NCBI GenBank assembly: GCA_048268005.1
Contig: JBLWWJ010000002.1
Span: 1,240,001 to 1,304,000, forward strand
Source: Ancylomarina sp048268005
GTDB taxonomy: Bacteria > Bacteroidota > Bacteroidia > Bacteroidales > Marinifilaceae
Direction of reading: 5' to 3'
Length of the DNA: 64,000 nt
Below are positions 42,722 through 53,016 of this stretch, in pieces. How positions within the stretch are numbered: the stretch's first letter is position 1; each line of letters begins with the position of its first letter. A program made the position numbers and the translations under genes. The notes below the pieces were generated by a model, which was given only the letters and a program-made list of their open reading frames with translations, did not search any database and was not told the origin of the DNA.

Positions 42722-44536
42722 ATGAGTTCATTTGATAACTTGGGTCTAGATAGACCAATTTTGGAAGCCATTACAGAATTAGGCTTCACAACTCCAACAG
42801 CTATTCAGGAAAAAGCAATTCCAGTTCTTTTAGAAGGAAGAAGTGATTTTGTTGGTTTAGCACAGACGGGAACGGGAAAAACGGCAGCATTCGGCCTGCC
42901 ATTGTTACAATTAATTGAGCCAGATGAGAAGATCCCACAGGCTCTTATTCTATCTCCAACACGTGAATTAGGTATTCAGATTTCTGATGACCTTAAAATA
43001 TTCTCGAAAAACATTTTGAACTTAAATGTTGTAAATGTTTACGGTGGAGCAAGTATCGACGATCAGATTAGAAAAATTAGAAGAGGAGCACACGTTGTTG
43101 TTGCGACTCCTGGTCGATTATTAGATTTGATTCGACGTAAAGCTATCAACTTATCAAAAGTAGAATATGTTATTCTTGATGAGGCTGATGAAATGTTGAA
43201 TATGGGATTTAAAGAAGATATTGATGCTATCCTTTCAACGACTTCTGATGAAAAACTAACATGGTTATTTTCAGCAACGATGTCTAGTGAGGTTCGCCGA
43301 ATCTCTAAGAATTACATGACTGATCCTGTTGAGGTGACAGTTGGTGCGGCTAATACAACGAATAAGAATATTGAGCATCAGTATTATTTGATGAACAATA
43401 GAGATCGTTACAATGTATTAAAGCGTATTGTCGATTTCTATCCGGATATCTATGGAATTGTTTTTTGTCGTACTCGTAAGGAAACTCAAGAGGTTGCTGA
43501 ATTGTTGATGAAAGATGGTTATAATGCTGATGCTTTACATGGAGATTTATCTCAGGTTCAGCGTGACAGAGTAATGCGTAGTTTCAAAAGCAAATCATTA
43601 CAAATGCTTGTGGCGACTGACGTAGCTGCTCGTGGTATTGATGTTGACGATTTAACACACGTTTTGCATTATAATCTTCCTGATGAGTTAGAGTATTACA
43701 CTCACCGTTCGGGGCGTACAGCTCGTGCAGGACGAAAAGGTATTTCAATTGCTTTAGTTACACCGCGTGACGAAAGAAGAGTAAGAGATTTATCTCGTCG
43801 ATTGAAGATGGATTTCGAACAGGTTAAGATTCCTAACGGTGAAGAGGTTTGTCAGCGTCAGGTTCTGAACTTTATGAATCGTGTTATCGACGTAAATGTT
43901 GAAGAAGAGGCAATAGAGCAATTTTTACCAGCTATTCACGAACAGTTGAAAGAACTTGATCGTGATGAGTTAGTAAAGCGTATGGTTTCTCTAGAATTTA
44001 ACAGATTCTGGGATTACTATAAGAATGCTCAAGACTTAAATATGAGATCTTCTACTCAGAAGCGTGTTCGTCAGAATGATGGAGCTGAAAGTACTGAAGA
44101 TCGTTTATTCATTAATATTGGTCGTAAAGATGGTATTGATGTGCCAAGTTTATTGAACTTGATTCATAAGCAATGTGGCGTTCGTGGTAAAAATGTTGGA
44201 AGAGTTGACCTTAAAGGTGTTTTCTCATTTTTCGATGTATCTAAAGAGTTCACTGAAGAAATTATCAAAGGTTTTGCTGGTGCCGAAGTAGGTGGTAGAG
44301 CCGTTAGAATTGAAGTTTCTGGTGATAGACCAGCTTCATCAGAAAGACCTAGAAGTGGCGGTCGTTCTCGTGGTTACTCAGGAGGAGGCGATAGATCTCG
44401 TAGCTATTCAGGTGGTGGTAGATCACGTGGAGGATCTGGTGACAGATCTCGTTCCAGAGGTGGTGATGATTCTAGAGATAGAAGAAGAAAACCAGAAGGT
44501 AGCGGAAGATCTTTCGATCGTAGAAGAAGAGATTAA
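42722..44536 (+). CDS. DEAD-box RNA helicase (DeaD/CsdA type)
   Basis: A 604-residue ATP-dependent RNA helicase. Motifs include the Q motif (TPTAIQEKAIPV), Walker A AQTGTGKT near residue 46, DEAD near 153, SAT, and HRSGRTARAG. A DbpA-type RNA-binding domain (about 460-535, with RVDLKGVFSFFDV) precedes a low-complexity Arg-Gly-Ser tail (from about 540). Such helicases help ribosome assembly and mRNA unwinding at low temperature. The leader has repeated hairpins, and the gene ends with a terminator. Confidence 0.95.
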   Translation: MSSFDNLGLDRPILEAITELGFTTPTAIQEKAIPVLLEGRSDFVGLAQTGTGKTAAFGLPLLQLIEPDEKIPQALILSPTRELGIQISDDLKIFSKNILNLNVVNVYGGASIDDQIRKIRRGAHVVVATPGRLLDLIRRKAINLSKVEYVILDEADEMLNMGFKEDIDAILSTTSDEKLTWLFSATMSSEVRRISKNYMTDPVEVTVGAANTTNKNIEHQYYLMNNRDRYNVLKRIVDFYPDIYGIVFCRTRKETQEVAELLMKDGYNADALHGDLSQVQRDRVMRSFKSKSLQMLVATDVAARGIDVDDLTHVLHYNLPDELEYYTHRSGRTARAGRKGISIALVTPRDERRVRDLSRRLKMDFEQVKIPNGEEVCQRQVLNFMNRVIDVNVEEEAIEQFLPAIHEQLKELDRDELVKRMVSLEFNRFWDYYKNAQDLNMRSSTQKRVRQNDGAESTEDRLFINIGRKDGIDVPSLLNLIHKQCGVRGKNVGRVDLKGVFSFFDVSKEFTEEIIKGFAGAEVGGRAVRIEVSGDRPASSERPRSGGRSRGYSGGGDRSRSYSGGGRSRGGSGDRSRSRGGDDSRDRRRKPEGSGRSFDRRRRD

Positions 44537-44557
44537 TACGTTAATTATACTATATAA

Positions 44558-44588
44558 TAAAAAGGGAGCTATTAGCTCCCTTTTTTTG
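44558..44588 (+). terminator. terminator after the helicase gene
   Basis: AAAGGGAGCT/AGCTCCCTTT stem with a 3-nt loop and a T run. Confidence 0.9.
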
Positions 44589-44607
44589 TCATTGGTCTAC
44601 AAATAAA

Positions 44608-44647
44608 AAGAGCATCAAGAAATTCAATTTGAATTCTTAATGCTCTT
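44608..44647 (-). terminator. terminator of the lipoprotein gene
   Basis: AAGAGCAT/ATGCTCTT plus AAGAA/TTCTT with a small mismatch, and a T-rich end on the minus strand. It faces the helicase terminator. Confidence 0.75.
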
Positions 44648-44717
44648 CTTCAAAATTAATTAGTTAGTAGGTAATTAAATTGAGTTTTGTGATTCCCAAA
44701 ATAATGTTATGAATAAT

Positions 44718-45428
44718 TTACCATTCAATCTCTTGATATGCAACACTTTCCTGATTGATGTGTAGGAAGCTTTTTTGGTTTGGATTTTCAAATTTATAAG
44801 CACTAACACTTACTGTGTAGGTGGTTCCAGCTTTCATTGTGTAATTTGGATCCCATCCTGGTGTGTTTTCATTTAGCAATAGTTTATTTTCATTTAATAT
44901 TTCTGAGCTAAATACTATTTGTCCATCAATTTCTGTTGCGATAGTAATATGGTAAATGTCTCTATTTTCAACAGTATTCCATTCTATGTCCATTTTGTGG
45001 TTTTCTTCCAAATACTCGAATTTTGTAATTTCAATAGGATCGATTCTTCCTTCCAAAAGTTTGTCGCTCACTTTTAGGCTTTCTGCTTCTGTTGAGGTTA
45101 AATTAAAGATGTAATTACCATTATCGATATCATCAGTGCTATAATCTTCGGTAGAAGGTGTAGAGGAAAAGTTTCTGGCATACTCACCAATTTTTTCTAG
45201 AGTGATTACAGGACTATCTTCATCAGAAAAAGCTACTTCTGCTTCTGACATATAAGTATTACTGTATGCGAAATAAACAGGGGCGTACTTAACTTCATTG
45301 TCAATTTTCTGACAACGAACATAAACATCTCCAATAGCATCAAATTTAATGTCAAAATCATCGTTGTCGTTACATGCTGATAATATACCTAAAGAGATTC
45401 CAAGTCCTAAAATAATTTTACTTTTCAT
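44718..45428 (-). CDS. lipoprotein of unknown function
   Basis: A 236-residue lipoprotein: lipobox ILSACND with Cys at about residue 19, then an acidic start (NDNDDFD). The remaining sequence is beta-rich, and the second half (about 125-225) has a fibronectin-III-like rhythm (LEENHKMDIEWNTVENRDIY, TMKAGTTYTVSVSAYKFEN), which may be a sugar- or protein-binding domain. Function unknown. It is transcribed away from the sigma-factor gene, across a 385-bp gap with no other gene. Confidence 0.7.
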   Translation of the reverse strand: MKSKIILGLGISLGILSACNDNDDFDIKFDAIGDVYVRCQKIDNEVKYAPVYFAYSNTYMSEAEVAFSDEDSPVITLEKIGEYARNFSSTPSTEDYSTDDIDNGNYIFNLTSTEAESLKVSDKLLEGRIDPIEITKFEYLEENHKMDIEWNTVENRDIYHITIATEIDGQIVFSSEILNENKLLLNENTPGWDPNYTMKAGTTYTVSVSAYKFENPNQKSFLHINQESVAYQEIEW

Positions 45429-45741
45429 TTGTTCAATTTTGTTTGCTAATGGATATATCCTATAGCTAATGTGTCTTAATATGGTTTTCTAATTATAGAA
45501 GGGAATTTATGGCCATATTCACCTTCATGGTCTTAGTCCTAAGTACTGAGATTTCTTTTTGTATCTCACCATAGAGATGATACTTTTTGAAATGGTTGCG
45601 TTGCAACTCAGAAAAAAATATGACAGATTATAATTCGCTTTATATAGTGTCTGTTTTAATAGATTTATGAAATAACAATCACTTTAATAGGGATTTAGGA
45701 ACACTGTTTAGTGAATTGTCTGGATAAGAATAAAAAAGAGT

Positions 45742-45749
45742 TAATTTTG
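45742..45749 (+). promoter_or_regulatory. candidate -7 box of the second ECF sigma gene
   Basis: TAATTTTG matches the -7 consensus; the nearest TTG (45716-45718) is spaced 23 nt, longer than ideal. The rest of the 385-bp gap 45429-45813 shows no gene. Confidence 0.35.
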
Positions 45750-45813
45750 ACGCAACCAAATGAATCTATTTGCAACTTGATATTGAAATCAGTTACCTAA
45801 GACAAGCATTAAC

Positions 45814-46377
45814 TTGAAGGATAAGAAACTTGAGCGAATAATAAAGGACTCAATTAAAGGCAAATCCAAAGCACAGGAAAGTCTTTACGTTGAATATGCT
45901 CCCAAAATGATGGGAGTATGTTTGAGGTACGCGAAATCCTATGATGAGGCTGAGGATATTCTTCATGATGGATTTATTAAGATATTCCATAGTTTAAAGT
46001 CTTTTCGGTTTGAAGGATCTTTTGAAGGTTGGATGCGTCGAGTTATTGTAAACACGGCATTAGAACGTTTTAGAAATAAAGCGCAATTGCATCCCGTTGA
46101 GGAGTTTGATGAAGTAGAAGAGGAAGATGATTTGGATGTGCAAGATGCTTCCTTAGATGTCCTGTTAGGAATGATTCAGGACTTGCCGGAACGTTATAGG
46201 ATGGTGTTTAGTTTGTATGTTTTAGATGGTTACCCTCACAACGAAATCGCTGAAGTCATGCAAATCACGATTGGAACATCTAAATCGAATCTAGCAAGAG
46301 CAAGGGGGATATTAAAGAGTAAATTAATTGAATATTGGGATGATCAGGACCATAAAAGCAATTTGAGAATATGCTAA
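45814..46377 (+). CDS. ECF sigma-70 factor
   Basis: A 187-residue ECF sigma factor: region 2 with AKSYDEAEDILHDGFIKIF and SFEGWMRRVIVNTALERFR; region 4 with LPERYRMVFSLYVLDGYPHN and EVMQITIGTSKSNLARARG. The start is a TTG at 45814 (the first ATG would cut into region 2), which is uncommon but fits the alignment of the N terminus. The next gene overlaps its end by 7 bp, so they are tightly coupled. Confidence 0.93.
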   Translation: MKDKKLERIIKDSIKGKSKAQESLYVEYAPKMMGVCLRYAKSYDEAEDILHDGFIKIFHSLKSFRFEGSFEGWMRRVIVNTALERFRNKAQLHPVEEFDEVEEEDDLDVQDASLDVLLGMIQDLPERYRMVFSLYVLDGYPHNEIAEVMQITIGTSKSNLARARGILKSKLIEYWDDQDHKSNLRIC

Positions 46378-47675
46378 AGGATAACGGACATATTGACAAG
46401 TTATTTTCTGAAGGACTTAAGGATCTATCGGTTCAGCCAAGACCAGAACTTTGGGCTAAGATCGATGCAGATTTAAAGCTTGGAAGAAGGAAGAAACGTG
46501 CTGCAGTAATTTTTATTTCTTTTGCCGCCGCCGCTTCTTTAGCCTTGTTGTTTACCCTTTCAGATAGTTTGTTATTTCAACAAGATATTGATGTTTTTCA
46601 AGGTACATCAATAGCCGAAATAAAAACTAATTCAGAGAATGTAACTGGAAAATCAGAGATTAAGGATGATGTTAGACAGTTTGCAGATGCAACAATACAA
46701 ACTGACTCTAAGCCAATATTCAAAAGAGGTGCAAGTCTAACTGTAAATAACGACCATTCAGGTAATACTATTCAAAAGAGTGAGATGAGTATGCAAATGC
46801 TTCTCCCAAAGTCAAGGATGAATGCTTTAAACAATTCAAGTTTGAGAATGGATCTGTTTGATCAAAGGATGAATAAAAAAGAGGTGTCAAATTCTGTATT
46901 GGTTCAAGATTCATTAATCATTGCTCGTAACCTTCGTATGCTAAATCAGTTTGATAAGACTGAGAGTAATAAGAAAGAGTGGTCAATTTTAGGTCAGGTT
47001 TCCTCTTCATATTCATCTTATAAGGGTGACAAATCTGGTAATAATTCGGAGAATGGCTTACTTAGTGTAGGAGGTGGGGTGAAGTTAAACTGGCAAGCTG
47101 GTAAGAAACTCGCTATTCAAACGGGTATTATATACAATAAATTCGGACAACAATTGGCAGGTCATAATCAGGTAGTGGCAAGTACACCATTTAATAATAA
47201 TTTGTCAAGGCAAGTCGATTTTAATTCTGAAATTGAGACTTCTGCAGGGAAAATCGTAATGAGGGAAGATCCTATCCTGTTTGAAACCAAAGAGATGTTT
47301 GCTTCGCGTGCAAGTTTATCTCCAGATATGGTTCAAAGTTTTGAAGCCATTGAAATACCTTTTATTTTGAGGTATAATCTTGTAGATAAAAAGTTTGGCT
47401 TGCATCTTAGTGGTGGGTTAAGTACGAATTTGATGATTGGTAATAGAGTCTATGATAAAAGTACAAGAGAGACCTTAGGGGAGACCTCTGGCATACGATC
47501 TACAAACTTCAGTACAAGTTTTAGCTTAGGTATGGAATATCAGTTAAGTTCTAAGTTTAGTCTTTCTATGGAACCATCACTAAAGTATTACCTGAATTCG
47601 ATAAATAAGGATTCCAATTTTAACTTTAAGCCTTACTCTATAGGTTTGAGTTCAGGTATTCGATACAAATTCTAA
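46371..47675 (+). CDS. membrane-anchored protein with outer-membrane beta-barrel domain, sigma partner
   Basis: A 434-residue protein. The first ~45 residues are charged and cytoplasmic in style, followed by a membrane helix (about 44-64, AAVIFISFAAAASLALLFTL). A long Ser/Asn-rich linker follows, and from about residue 200 to the end there is an outer-membrane beta-barrel/PorT-like pattern (GGGVKLNWQAGKKLAIQTG, GLSSGIRYKF at the C terminus). It starts inside the sigma gene. This is the arrangement of an anti-sigma-like protein joined to a barrel; the topology across both membranes would be unusual. Confidence 0.7.
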   Translation: MLKDNGHIDKLFSEGLKDLSVQPRPELWAKIDADLKLGRRKKRAAVIFISFAAAASLALLFTLSDSLLFQQDIDVFQGTSIAEIKTNSENVTGKSEIKDDVRQFADATIQTDSKPIFKRGASLTVNNDHSGNTIQKSEMSMQMLLPKSRMNALNNSSLRMDLFDQRMNKKEVSNSVLVQDSLIIARNLRMLNQFDKTESNKKEWSILGQVSSSYSSYKGDKSGNNSENGLLSVGGGVKLNWQAGKKLAIQTGIIYNKFGQQLAGHNQVVASTPFNNNLSRQVDFNSEIETSAGKIVMREDPILFETKEMFASRASLSPDMVQSFEAIEIPFILRYNLVDKKFGLHLSGGLSTNLMIGNRVYDKSTRETLGETSGIRSTNFSTSFSLGMEYQLSSKFSLSMEPSLKYYLNSINKDSNFNFKPYSIGLSSGIRYKF

Positions 47676-48226
47676 TTTGGAATGAGTATGGATTCAGTTT
47701 GTTGATTTTGTCCTATTTTCAAAACCATCTGACGGTTAGTGCGTTATGATGTGTTTGGTTCTGAATAAAATATTGTCTCTAACACTCGTCCTATTCTTAT
47801 GTTGAAAGGTGTTTTTTTTTTAGACTAATTTTTAAATAAAACATCTCACTTATTTGTGACCAAGTATTTACAATACTATATTTGAAAGGCAGTTATAGAA
47901 ATCTACCTCGATACTTGAATGATTGATCTACTTTAATTCCCCAATTGGAGTGCTTTTATAAAAGAAAAAAATCAGTTATTCTTTTGTTTACTATCCAATA
48001 AATCCTTGTTTTTTAAGGAGCTTCTTGTAAATGTTTTTTTTAAGGAATTGATCATGATTTTAGTCATATGTTCTGACTAATACCCTTGTATTTTTGTGTT
48101 GTTTTTTTAGGCTTTAGAATGGTTTTTAGGTGTATAATAGTTGACGAAATGTGAAATTTCGCTTGATAATATATCTAATATTGGGTACTTAAAATGGAGA
48201 TTATCCGGGTATTCATAAAATAGAAG
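47676..48226. other. 550-bp gap with nothing recognised
   Basis: The region between the barrel protein gene and the hybrid kinase gene has no credible ORF. I found no strong terminator hairpin, no clear -33/-7 pair and no repeat above background. A short dyad GAAAT...ATTTC lies at 48149-48163. Confidence 0.5.
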
Positions 48227-48244
48227 TTGAAAAGTAGGGTTGGA

Positions 48245-51064
48245 ATGGATAAAATTAGGTTGAAATTAATAGAAAAGGCGATTTCGTTTAATACTGGAAA
48301 GGTTGAAACGAATCAAGGGAAGCAGAGTGTCGACAGTTTTGTCCAATTTGTAGGTGATTTACTTGGTGTGGACTGTGTTTTTATAGACACTTACTCCATG
48401 GCTACCCCCCATAAAGTCGAAAGAATAGCATCTTATTATCGAGGGGAGTTTTTGTCGAATATCAATTATAAAATAGTTAAGTCTCCAACTGTAAGTCTCG
48501 TCGGCTACAATCCAGATTTTTGTGATACCGATGTTGAGATTTTATCTCCACATGATAATAAATTGGAATCCTTAGATAGTTGCATTAGCATGCCGTTAAT
48601 GAGAGCCAATGGTGATTCCCTAGGTATTATTGGTATTTCCAACAAGAGTCCTATAACAAATGCAAAAACGGTTGAATTAGTCTTGCAAATTATCGCATCG
48701 AAGGTTGCGCAGATTATTGAGACCAAGCTTCTTGAATCTCAGTTGGTCAAAAGTGAATTAGAGGTAGCTAAGATTAAAAAGAACGAAGAACGTTTAAGTT
48801 TTGCATTTGAGGGTGCTCGAGATGGTATGTGGGATTGGAATGCTCAAACCAACCGGGTTTTCTTTTCGACTCAATGGAAAGCCATGCTGGGGTATAATAT
48901 CGATGAAATAGGGAATACTTTCGATGAGTGGGATAAAAGAGTTCATCCCGAAGATAAAGATCAGGTGTATATTGATTTAAATTCGCTATTAGATAATCAG
49001 GAAACTTTTTACAGGAGTGAACATCGTGTTTTGTGTAAAGACGGTTCCTATAAATGGATACTAGCCAGAGGAAAAGTAATAAATTGGAGCGATGAGGGGA
49101 AGGCACTTAGAGTTCTTGGAACGCACACAGATATTTCTGAAAGAAAGTTAGCCTCTATTGCTCTTAAGGAAAGAGAAGAAGCTTTAAAAGGTCTTGCAGA
49201 TAATACCTTCGATGGTATGCTTGTTAACGATCTCAAGGGAAATTACCTCTATGCCAATAGCAGAGCTGTTGAAATTATGGGTTATTCGATAGATGAGTTA
49301 AGTCAGTTTAATTTTCACGAATTAACCTTTTATAAGCAGTATGTGCAACAGCAGGAGATCTATAATGGTTTAGTGCAAGATTCTGAACGACATGCTTTTG
49401 AGACCCATATTGAAAATAAAGAAAGAATTGATGTCCCAATTGAGGTTATTATCTCGAAAATAGTTTGGATGGGAAATCAGGCTGAAATTATTTCGTTTAG
49501 AGATATTTCAGGTTGGAAAAAAATTGAGAGTGAGTTGATTGAAAGTAAAGATCTTTTTTCAGGATTATTTCGAAACTCTACAATGGGACTTTATCAAACA
49601 ACACCTGAAGGGGAAATTCTTTTAGCTAACCAAGCTATTGTTAAAATGTTGGGTTACGACTCTTTAGATGAACTTCAGGAAAGGGACTTGTCTCAAAGAA
49701 GTTATGTCGACGATAGAAAAAGAGAAGAATTTAAAAAGCTATTAGAAGAAAAAGGAGAAGTCACAGGATTTGAATCGGCTTGGTTGACCAAGGATGAGAA
49801 TATCATATATGTAAATGAAGGAGCAAGGGCGGTGAAAAATTCAAAAGGTGAAATAATTCGCTATGAAGGTGCCGTTGTTAATATTACTGAGCAAAAAAGG
49901 GTTGAAGAAGAATTGATTCGAGCAAAAGAAAAAGCTGAAGAAAGCGACCATTTGAAATCAGCTTTCCTGGCAACCATGTCTCATGAATTGCGTACACCTC
50001 TCAACGCAATAATTGGTTTTTCAGATTTGTACAAAGAAAATATTTCGAAGGAGGAGATGATTGACTTTGCAAAAATGATTAATAAAAGTGGAAACCGTTT
50101 GCTCGAAATGTTTGAAGATATGTTCAGCCTCACCTTGTTAGAGTCCGGGCAAATTACAATAAAAAATGATTGTTTTGAACTTGCTCCATTTTTGTCTGAA
50201 ATCTGGGTAATCATAAAAAAGGAACAGCTAAGGCTTGGAAAAGAGGGGTTAAATCTGATTTGTAATCTTCATTCAAGTATGTCGAATCAGAAAATTCTGA
50301 CGGATAAAAGCAAGTTAAAGCAAATTTTAATTCACATCATGAAAAATGCCTTGAGGTATACCAATCATGGTCATGTGAAGTTTGCTTGTTTCCCGGATAT
50401 TCAAGATGGTAGTCCTGTTTTAAGATTTGAAGTTAAGGATACAGGGATTGGTATTAAATCTGAAGATCAGAAAATCATATTTGATCCCTTTAGACAATTG
50501 AATGATTCTTATTCCAGAAAAATAGAAGGTACTGGCATCGGTTTATCTGTCTCCCAGCGCCTATCCTATTTATTAGGTGGAACTTTAACTGTAGATTCAG
50601 TTATTGATCAGGGAAGCACCTTTTCTTTTAGTCTGCCTTATGAAGTGCAGGAGTCCAGTCAAAGATCAGGTGTAAAGCAAATATTAAATATGAACTGGGA
50701 TGGAAAAACGATTTTGGTTGCTGAGGATGATTATATAAATTTTGAACTTATCAGGAAAATATTACGACCTACCAACGCTAATTTGATACATGCTGTCAAT
50801 GGACTTGAAGCCGTTAAGTTGTTTGAAAGTCATAAAGTAATTGACCTCGTTTTAATGGATATTCGCATGCCCGTAATGGATGGAATAGAGGCGATTAAGG
50901 CGATTAGGTTAGTGGATGTAGATATCCCGATTATAACTTTAACAGCAAATACGACAGTTGAGGAAAGAGAGAATGCTCTTGCTGTTGGAAGTGATGACTA
51001 TATTTCAAAGCCAATAAATTCTGAGATCTTACAACGACTTATTAATTCGTATTTGGAAGAATAA
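48245..51064 (+). CDS. hybrid sensor histidine kinase/response regulator
   Basis: A 939-residue soluble hybrid kinase. A GAF-like domain covers about 10-165, three PAS/PAC domains follow (about 180-550, each with a WDWN or YxNSRAV type motif), then HisKA with the phospho-His at 580 (MSHELRTPLNAIIGF), a HATPase with GTGIGLSVSQRL, and a C-terminal receiver with the phospho-Asp at 872 (VLMDIRMPVMDG). No membrane segments are seen. No output domain follows the receiver, so it likely passes phosphate onward. A TTG at 48227 would add six residues; the ATG at 48245 is preferred. Confidence 0.9.
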   Translation: MDKIRLKLIEKAISFNTGKVETNQGKQSVDSFVQFVGDLLGVDCVFIDTYSMATPHKVERIASYYRGEFLSNINYKIVKSPTVSLVGYNPDFCDTDVEILSPHDNKLESLDSCISMPLMRANGDSLGIIGISNKSPITNAKTVELVLQIIASKVAQIIETKLLESQLVKSELEVAKIKKNEERLSFAFEGARDGMWDWNAQTNRVFFSTQWKAMLGYNIDEIGNTFDEWDKRVHPEDKDQVYIDLNSLLDNQETFYRSEHRVLCKDGSYKWILARGKVINWSDEGKALRVLGTHTDISERKLASIALKEREEALKGLADNTFDGMLVNDLKGNYLYANSRAVEIMGYSIDELSQFNFHELTFYKQYVQQQEIYNGLVQDSERHAFETHIENKERIDVPIEVIISKIVWMGNQAEIISFRDISGWKKIESELIESKDLFSGLFRNSTMGLYQTTPEGEILLANQAIVKMLGYDSLDELQERDLSQRSYVDDRKREEFKKLLEEKGEVTGFESAWLTKDENIIYVNEGARAVKNSKGEIIRYEGAVVNITEQKRVEEELIRAKEKAEESDHLKSAFLATMSHELRTPLNAIIGFSDLYKENISKEEMIDFAKMINKSGNRLLEMFEDMFSLTLLESGQITIKNDCFELAPFLSEIWVIIKKEQLRLGKEGLNLICNLHSSMSNQKILTDKSKLKQILIHIMKNALRYTNHGHVKFACFPDIQDGSPVLRFEVKDTGIGIKSEDQKIIFDPFRQLNDSYSRKIEGTGIGLSVSQRLSYLLGGTLTVDSVIDQGSTFSFSLPYEVQESSQRSGVKQILNMNWDGKTILVAEDDYINFELIRKILRPTNANLIHAVNGLEAVKLFESHKVIDLVLMDIRMPVMDGIEAIKAIRLVDVDIPIITLTANTTVEERENALAVGSDDYISKPINSEILQRLINSYLEE

Positions 51065-51176
51065 GTAGAAGTCTAAATTTGAAATTCGGCTGGATAATCA
51101 AAAGATGTTTGTTGATCTCTTCTGCATTTAATAGTCAACGGTTCGTACCTAATTACATGCGTTTCATGCGAATTTT

Positions 51177-52922
51177 TCACCAGATAAATTCGCATGAATA
51201 ATGACCTATGTTTCCAACTGCATCCTTTACAATCAAATTCAGTCGATGTTTCTTATTGCTAGTTAATCTTTTTTTATCAAAAGTATAAAAGAGGCGGTTT
51301 TTCTTCTTATCATATTCAAATAAAACCCACTTATTGTCAATTTCTCCATGAAATGATTTGATGCCCGATAAGTCATCTTTTATTGTAAAATCAATGAATT
51401 TCAGCGTCTTGATATTTTTGTTTTTATAATTAGTTTTAGTTGTGATGCTTGGCGCAATTGTGTCAATTGAAACGGCATAATCACCCAGTTTTTTAGTTTT
51501 TGTTTTGATGTGACCATCTACATAGATGCCACCGGCTGATGATATGTTTCGATCTTTATTAATTTGAACAATAACTAGCTTGTCGGATAAATCCTGATCG
51601 ATTTTGTTAAGCTTTATTGAAATGCTATAATGTTTATTCAGTGCGACACTTTGTTTGTGTATATGATATATCGGTGATAGAAAGTTAGAATCCTGACTCG
51701 TAGAATAATTGAATTCAAGATTTGAGTAGAAGCAATTCTTTGGGAATTTTAAATTAATACCTTCTTCAGAGAATTGATTTTCATTTTTATATTCGAATAA
51801 GCTTGTAAATGTATCTTGTGGGAATTGAACTGAAGTCGTATCTCCTTTAGCTGTGAATTGAAGTTTAGCTTTGTTTTGGTAAGAGTCAAAAACAGAAAAT
51901 TCAATTTTATAGTTTTTATTTTCATTGAATTCGTATGAACCATCTGTTGTCATACTCGAATAAAAACTTAACTTATTATTGGGCTCAATAAAGGCTTTAT
52001 GGACCTTTCGTTTGGTTTCATAATTGAGTTCATAATCTATATGAGAATTAATATACCGACTCTCGCTAAAGGAAAATTTATTAAGAGAATAATTGGTAAT
52101 CAGAGAATCGTTTATTTTTAACTGTAGCTTATTAATTCCACACTTTCCCCAAGTGTTATCAAGAAAGTCCTGTGTATGAATGGCAAAGCCAATTTTGCCA
52201 TGCAATTTCATTTTATTTGTTTTTAAAATGAAACTGTTTTTATTCAAAGAACTAACCTTAAAAGCTTGTCGGGTATTTAGACCATTTACACTACTATTCT
52301 TGTCAAGAGGGTAGGCGTATAAATTATAAATTTTGGGGGCTGTGGTATCCAAAATCTTGAAACCTAAAAGCATTGGGTTAATTGGCTTCTCACTTTTTGT
52401 TTCTCTGACCTCAAAATGCAGGTGTGGTCCCATAGATGAACCCGTATTTCCCGAATATGCTATAATTTGGCCTTTCTTTAGTTGGAATAGCTCTTTTTTA
52501 TGCGATTCCATTTTGTTCAGATCAATATCAACTTCAAATTTCTTATTTCTGTATTGTTGAGACTTTATAAAAGCTTCAATTTTTGGTGAAAATTTATTTA
52601 AGTGTGCATAAACCGATGTGTAGCCGTTAGGATGGTCAATATATAAAGCCTTTCCGTAGCCCCCTGCGGATATTTTAATACGACTAACAATACCGTCTGC
52701 TATGGCATAAACTTTTTTGCCTGTAGTAAAAGTCCTGATATCTATTCCTGAATGAAAATGATTATTTCGAAGTTCAGCAAAAGTTCCGGATAAGGTTATT
52801 TTAAAATCAACCGGTGACCTGAAATAGTTCTTAGGTATATTGTGAGCCTTTATTGTAAAAGGGAGAAATAATATAAACAATAAGAAAAAAAGTATATTTA
52901 TGTTTAGATCCTTTATTTTCAT
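51177..52922 (-). CDS. M23 family metallopeptidase (LytM-like)
   Basis: A 581-residue exported endopeptidase with a signal peptide (about 1-26, ending TIKAH). The LytM core is near the N terminus with HSGIDIRTF (zinc ligands), followed by GPHLHFEVRE. The long C-terminal part (about 190-580) is beta-rich with Ig-like repeats and may position the enzyme at the wall or cell surface. It is likely a peptidoglycan hydrolase. The start at 52922 is chosen for the signal peptide; an in-frame ATG at 52994 would add 24 residues ahead of it. Confidence 0.9.
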   Translation of the reverse strand: MKIKDLNINILFFLLFILFLPFTIKAHNIPKNYFRSPVDFKITLSGTFAELRNNHFHSGIDIRTFTTGKKVYAIADGIVSRIKISAGGYGKALYIDHPNGYTSVYAHLNKFSPKIEAFIKSQQYRNKKFEVDIDLNKMESHKKELFQLKKGQIIAYSGNTGSSMGPHLHFEVRETKSEKPINPMLLGFKILDTTAPKIYNLYAYPLDKNSSVNGLNTRQAFKVSSLNKNSFILKTNKMKLHGKIGFAIHTQDFLDNTWGKCGINKLQLKINDSLITNYSLNKFSFSESRYINSHIDYELNYETKRKVHKAFIEPNNKLSFYSSMTTDGSYEFNENKNYKIEFSVFDSYQNKAKLQFTAKGDTTSVQFPQDTFTSLFEYKNENQFSEEGINLKFPKNCFYSNLEFNYSTSQDSNFLSPIYHIHKQSVALNKHYSISIKLNKIDQDLSDKLVIVQINKDRNISSAGGIYVDGHIKTKTKKLGDYAVSIDTIAPSITTKTNYKNKNIKTLKFIDFTIKDDLSGIKSFHGEIDNKWVLFEYDKKKNRLFYTFDKKRLTSNKKHRLNLIVKDAVGNIGHYSCEFIW

Positions 52923-53016
52923 GGTATTCCTAATTAGCTTGTATTTTAATAAGAGTGTAAAACTAATAAAAATGTGTTTTTTTAAGGCTTTCAATTGAAA
53001 ATAGAAAGCAATATTT

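Noticed and set aside
44292..44606. 104-codon frame overlapping the helicase tail in another frame
   Set aside because: It is a by-product of the repetitive Arg-Gly-Ser coding sequence, has a biased composition and no start context.
52923..52994. Upstream start of the M23 peptidase
   Set aside because: The 24 extra residues are positively charged and precede a normal signal peptide, so the ATG at 52922 is better.
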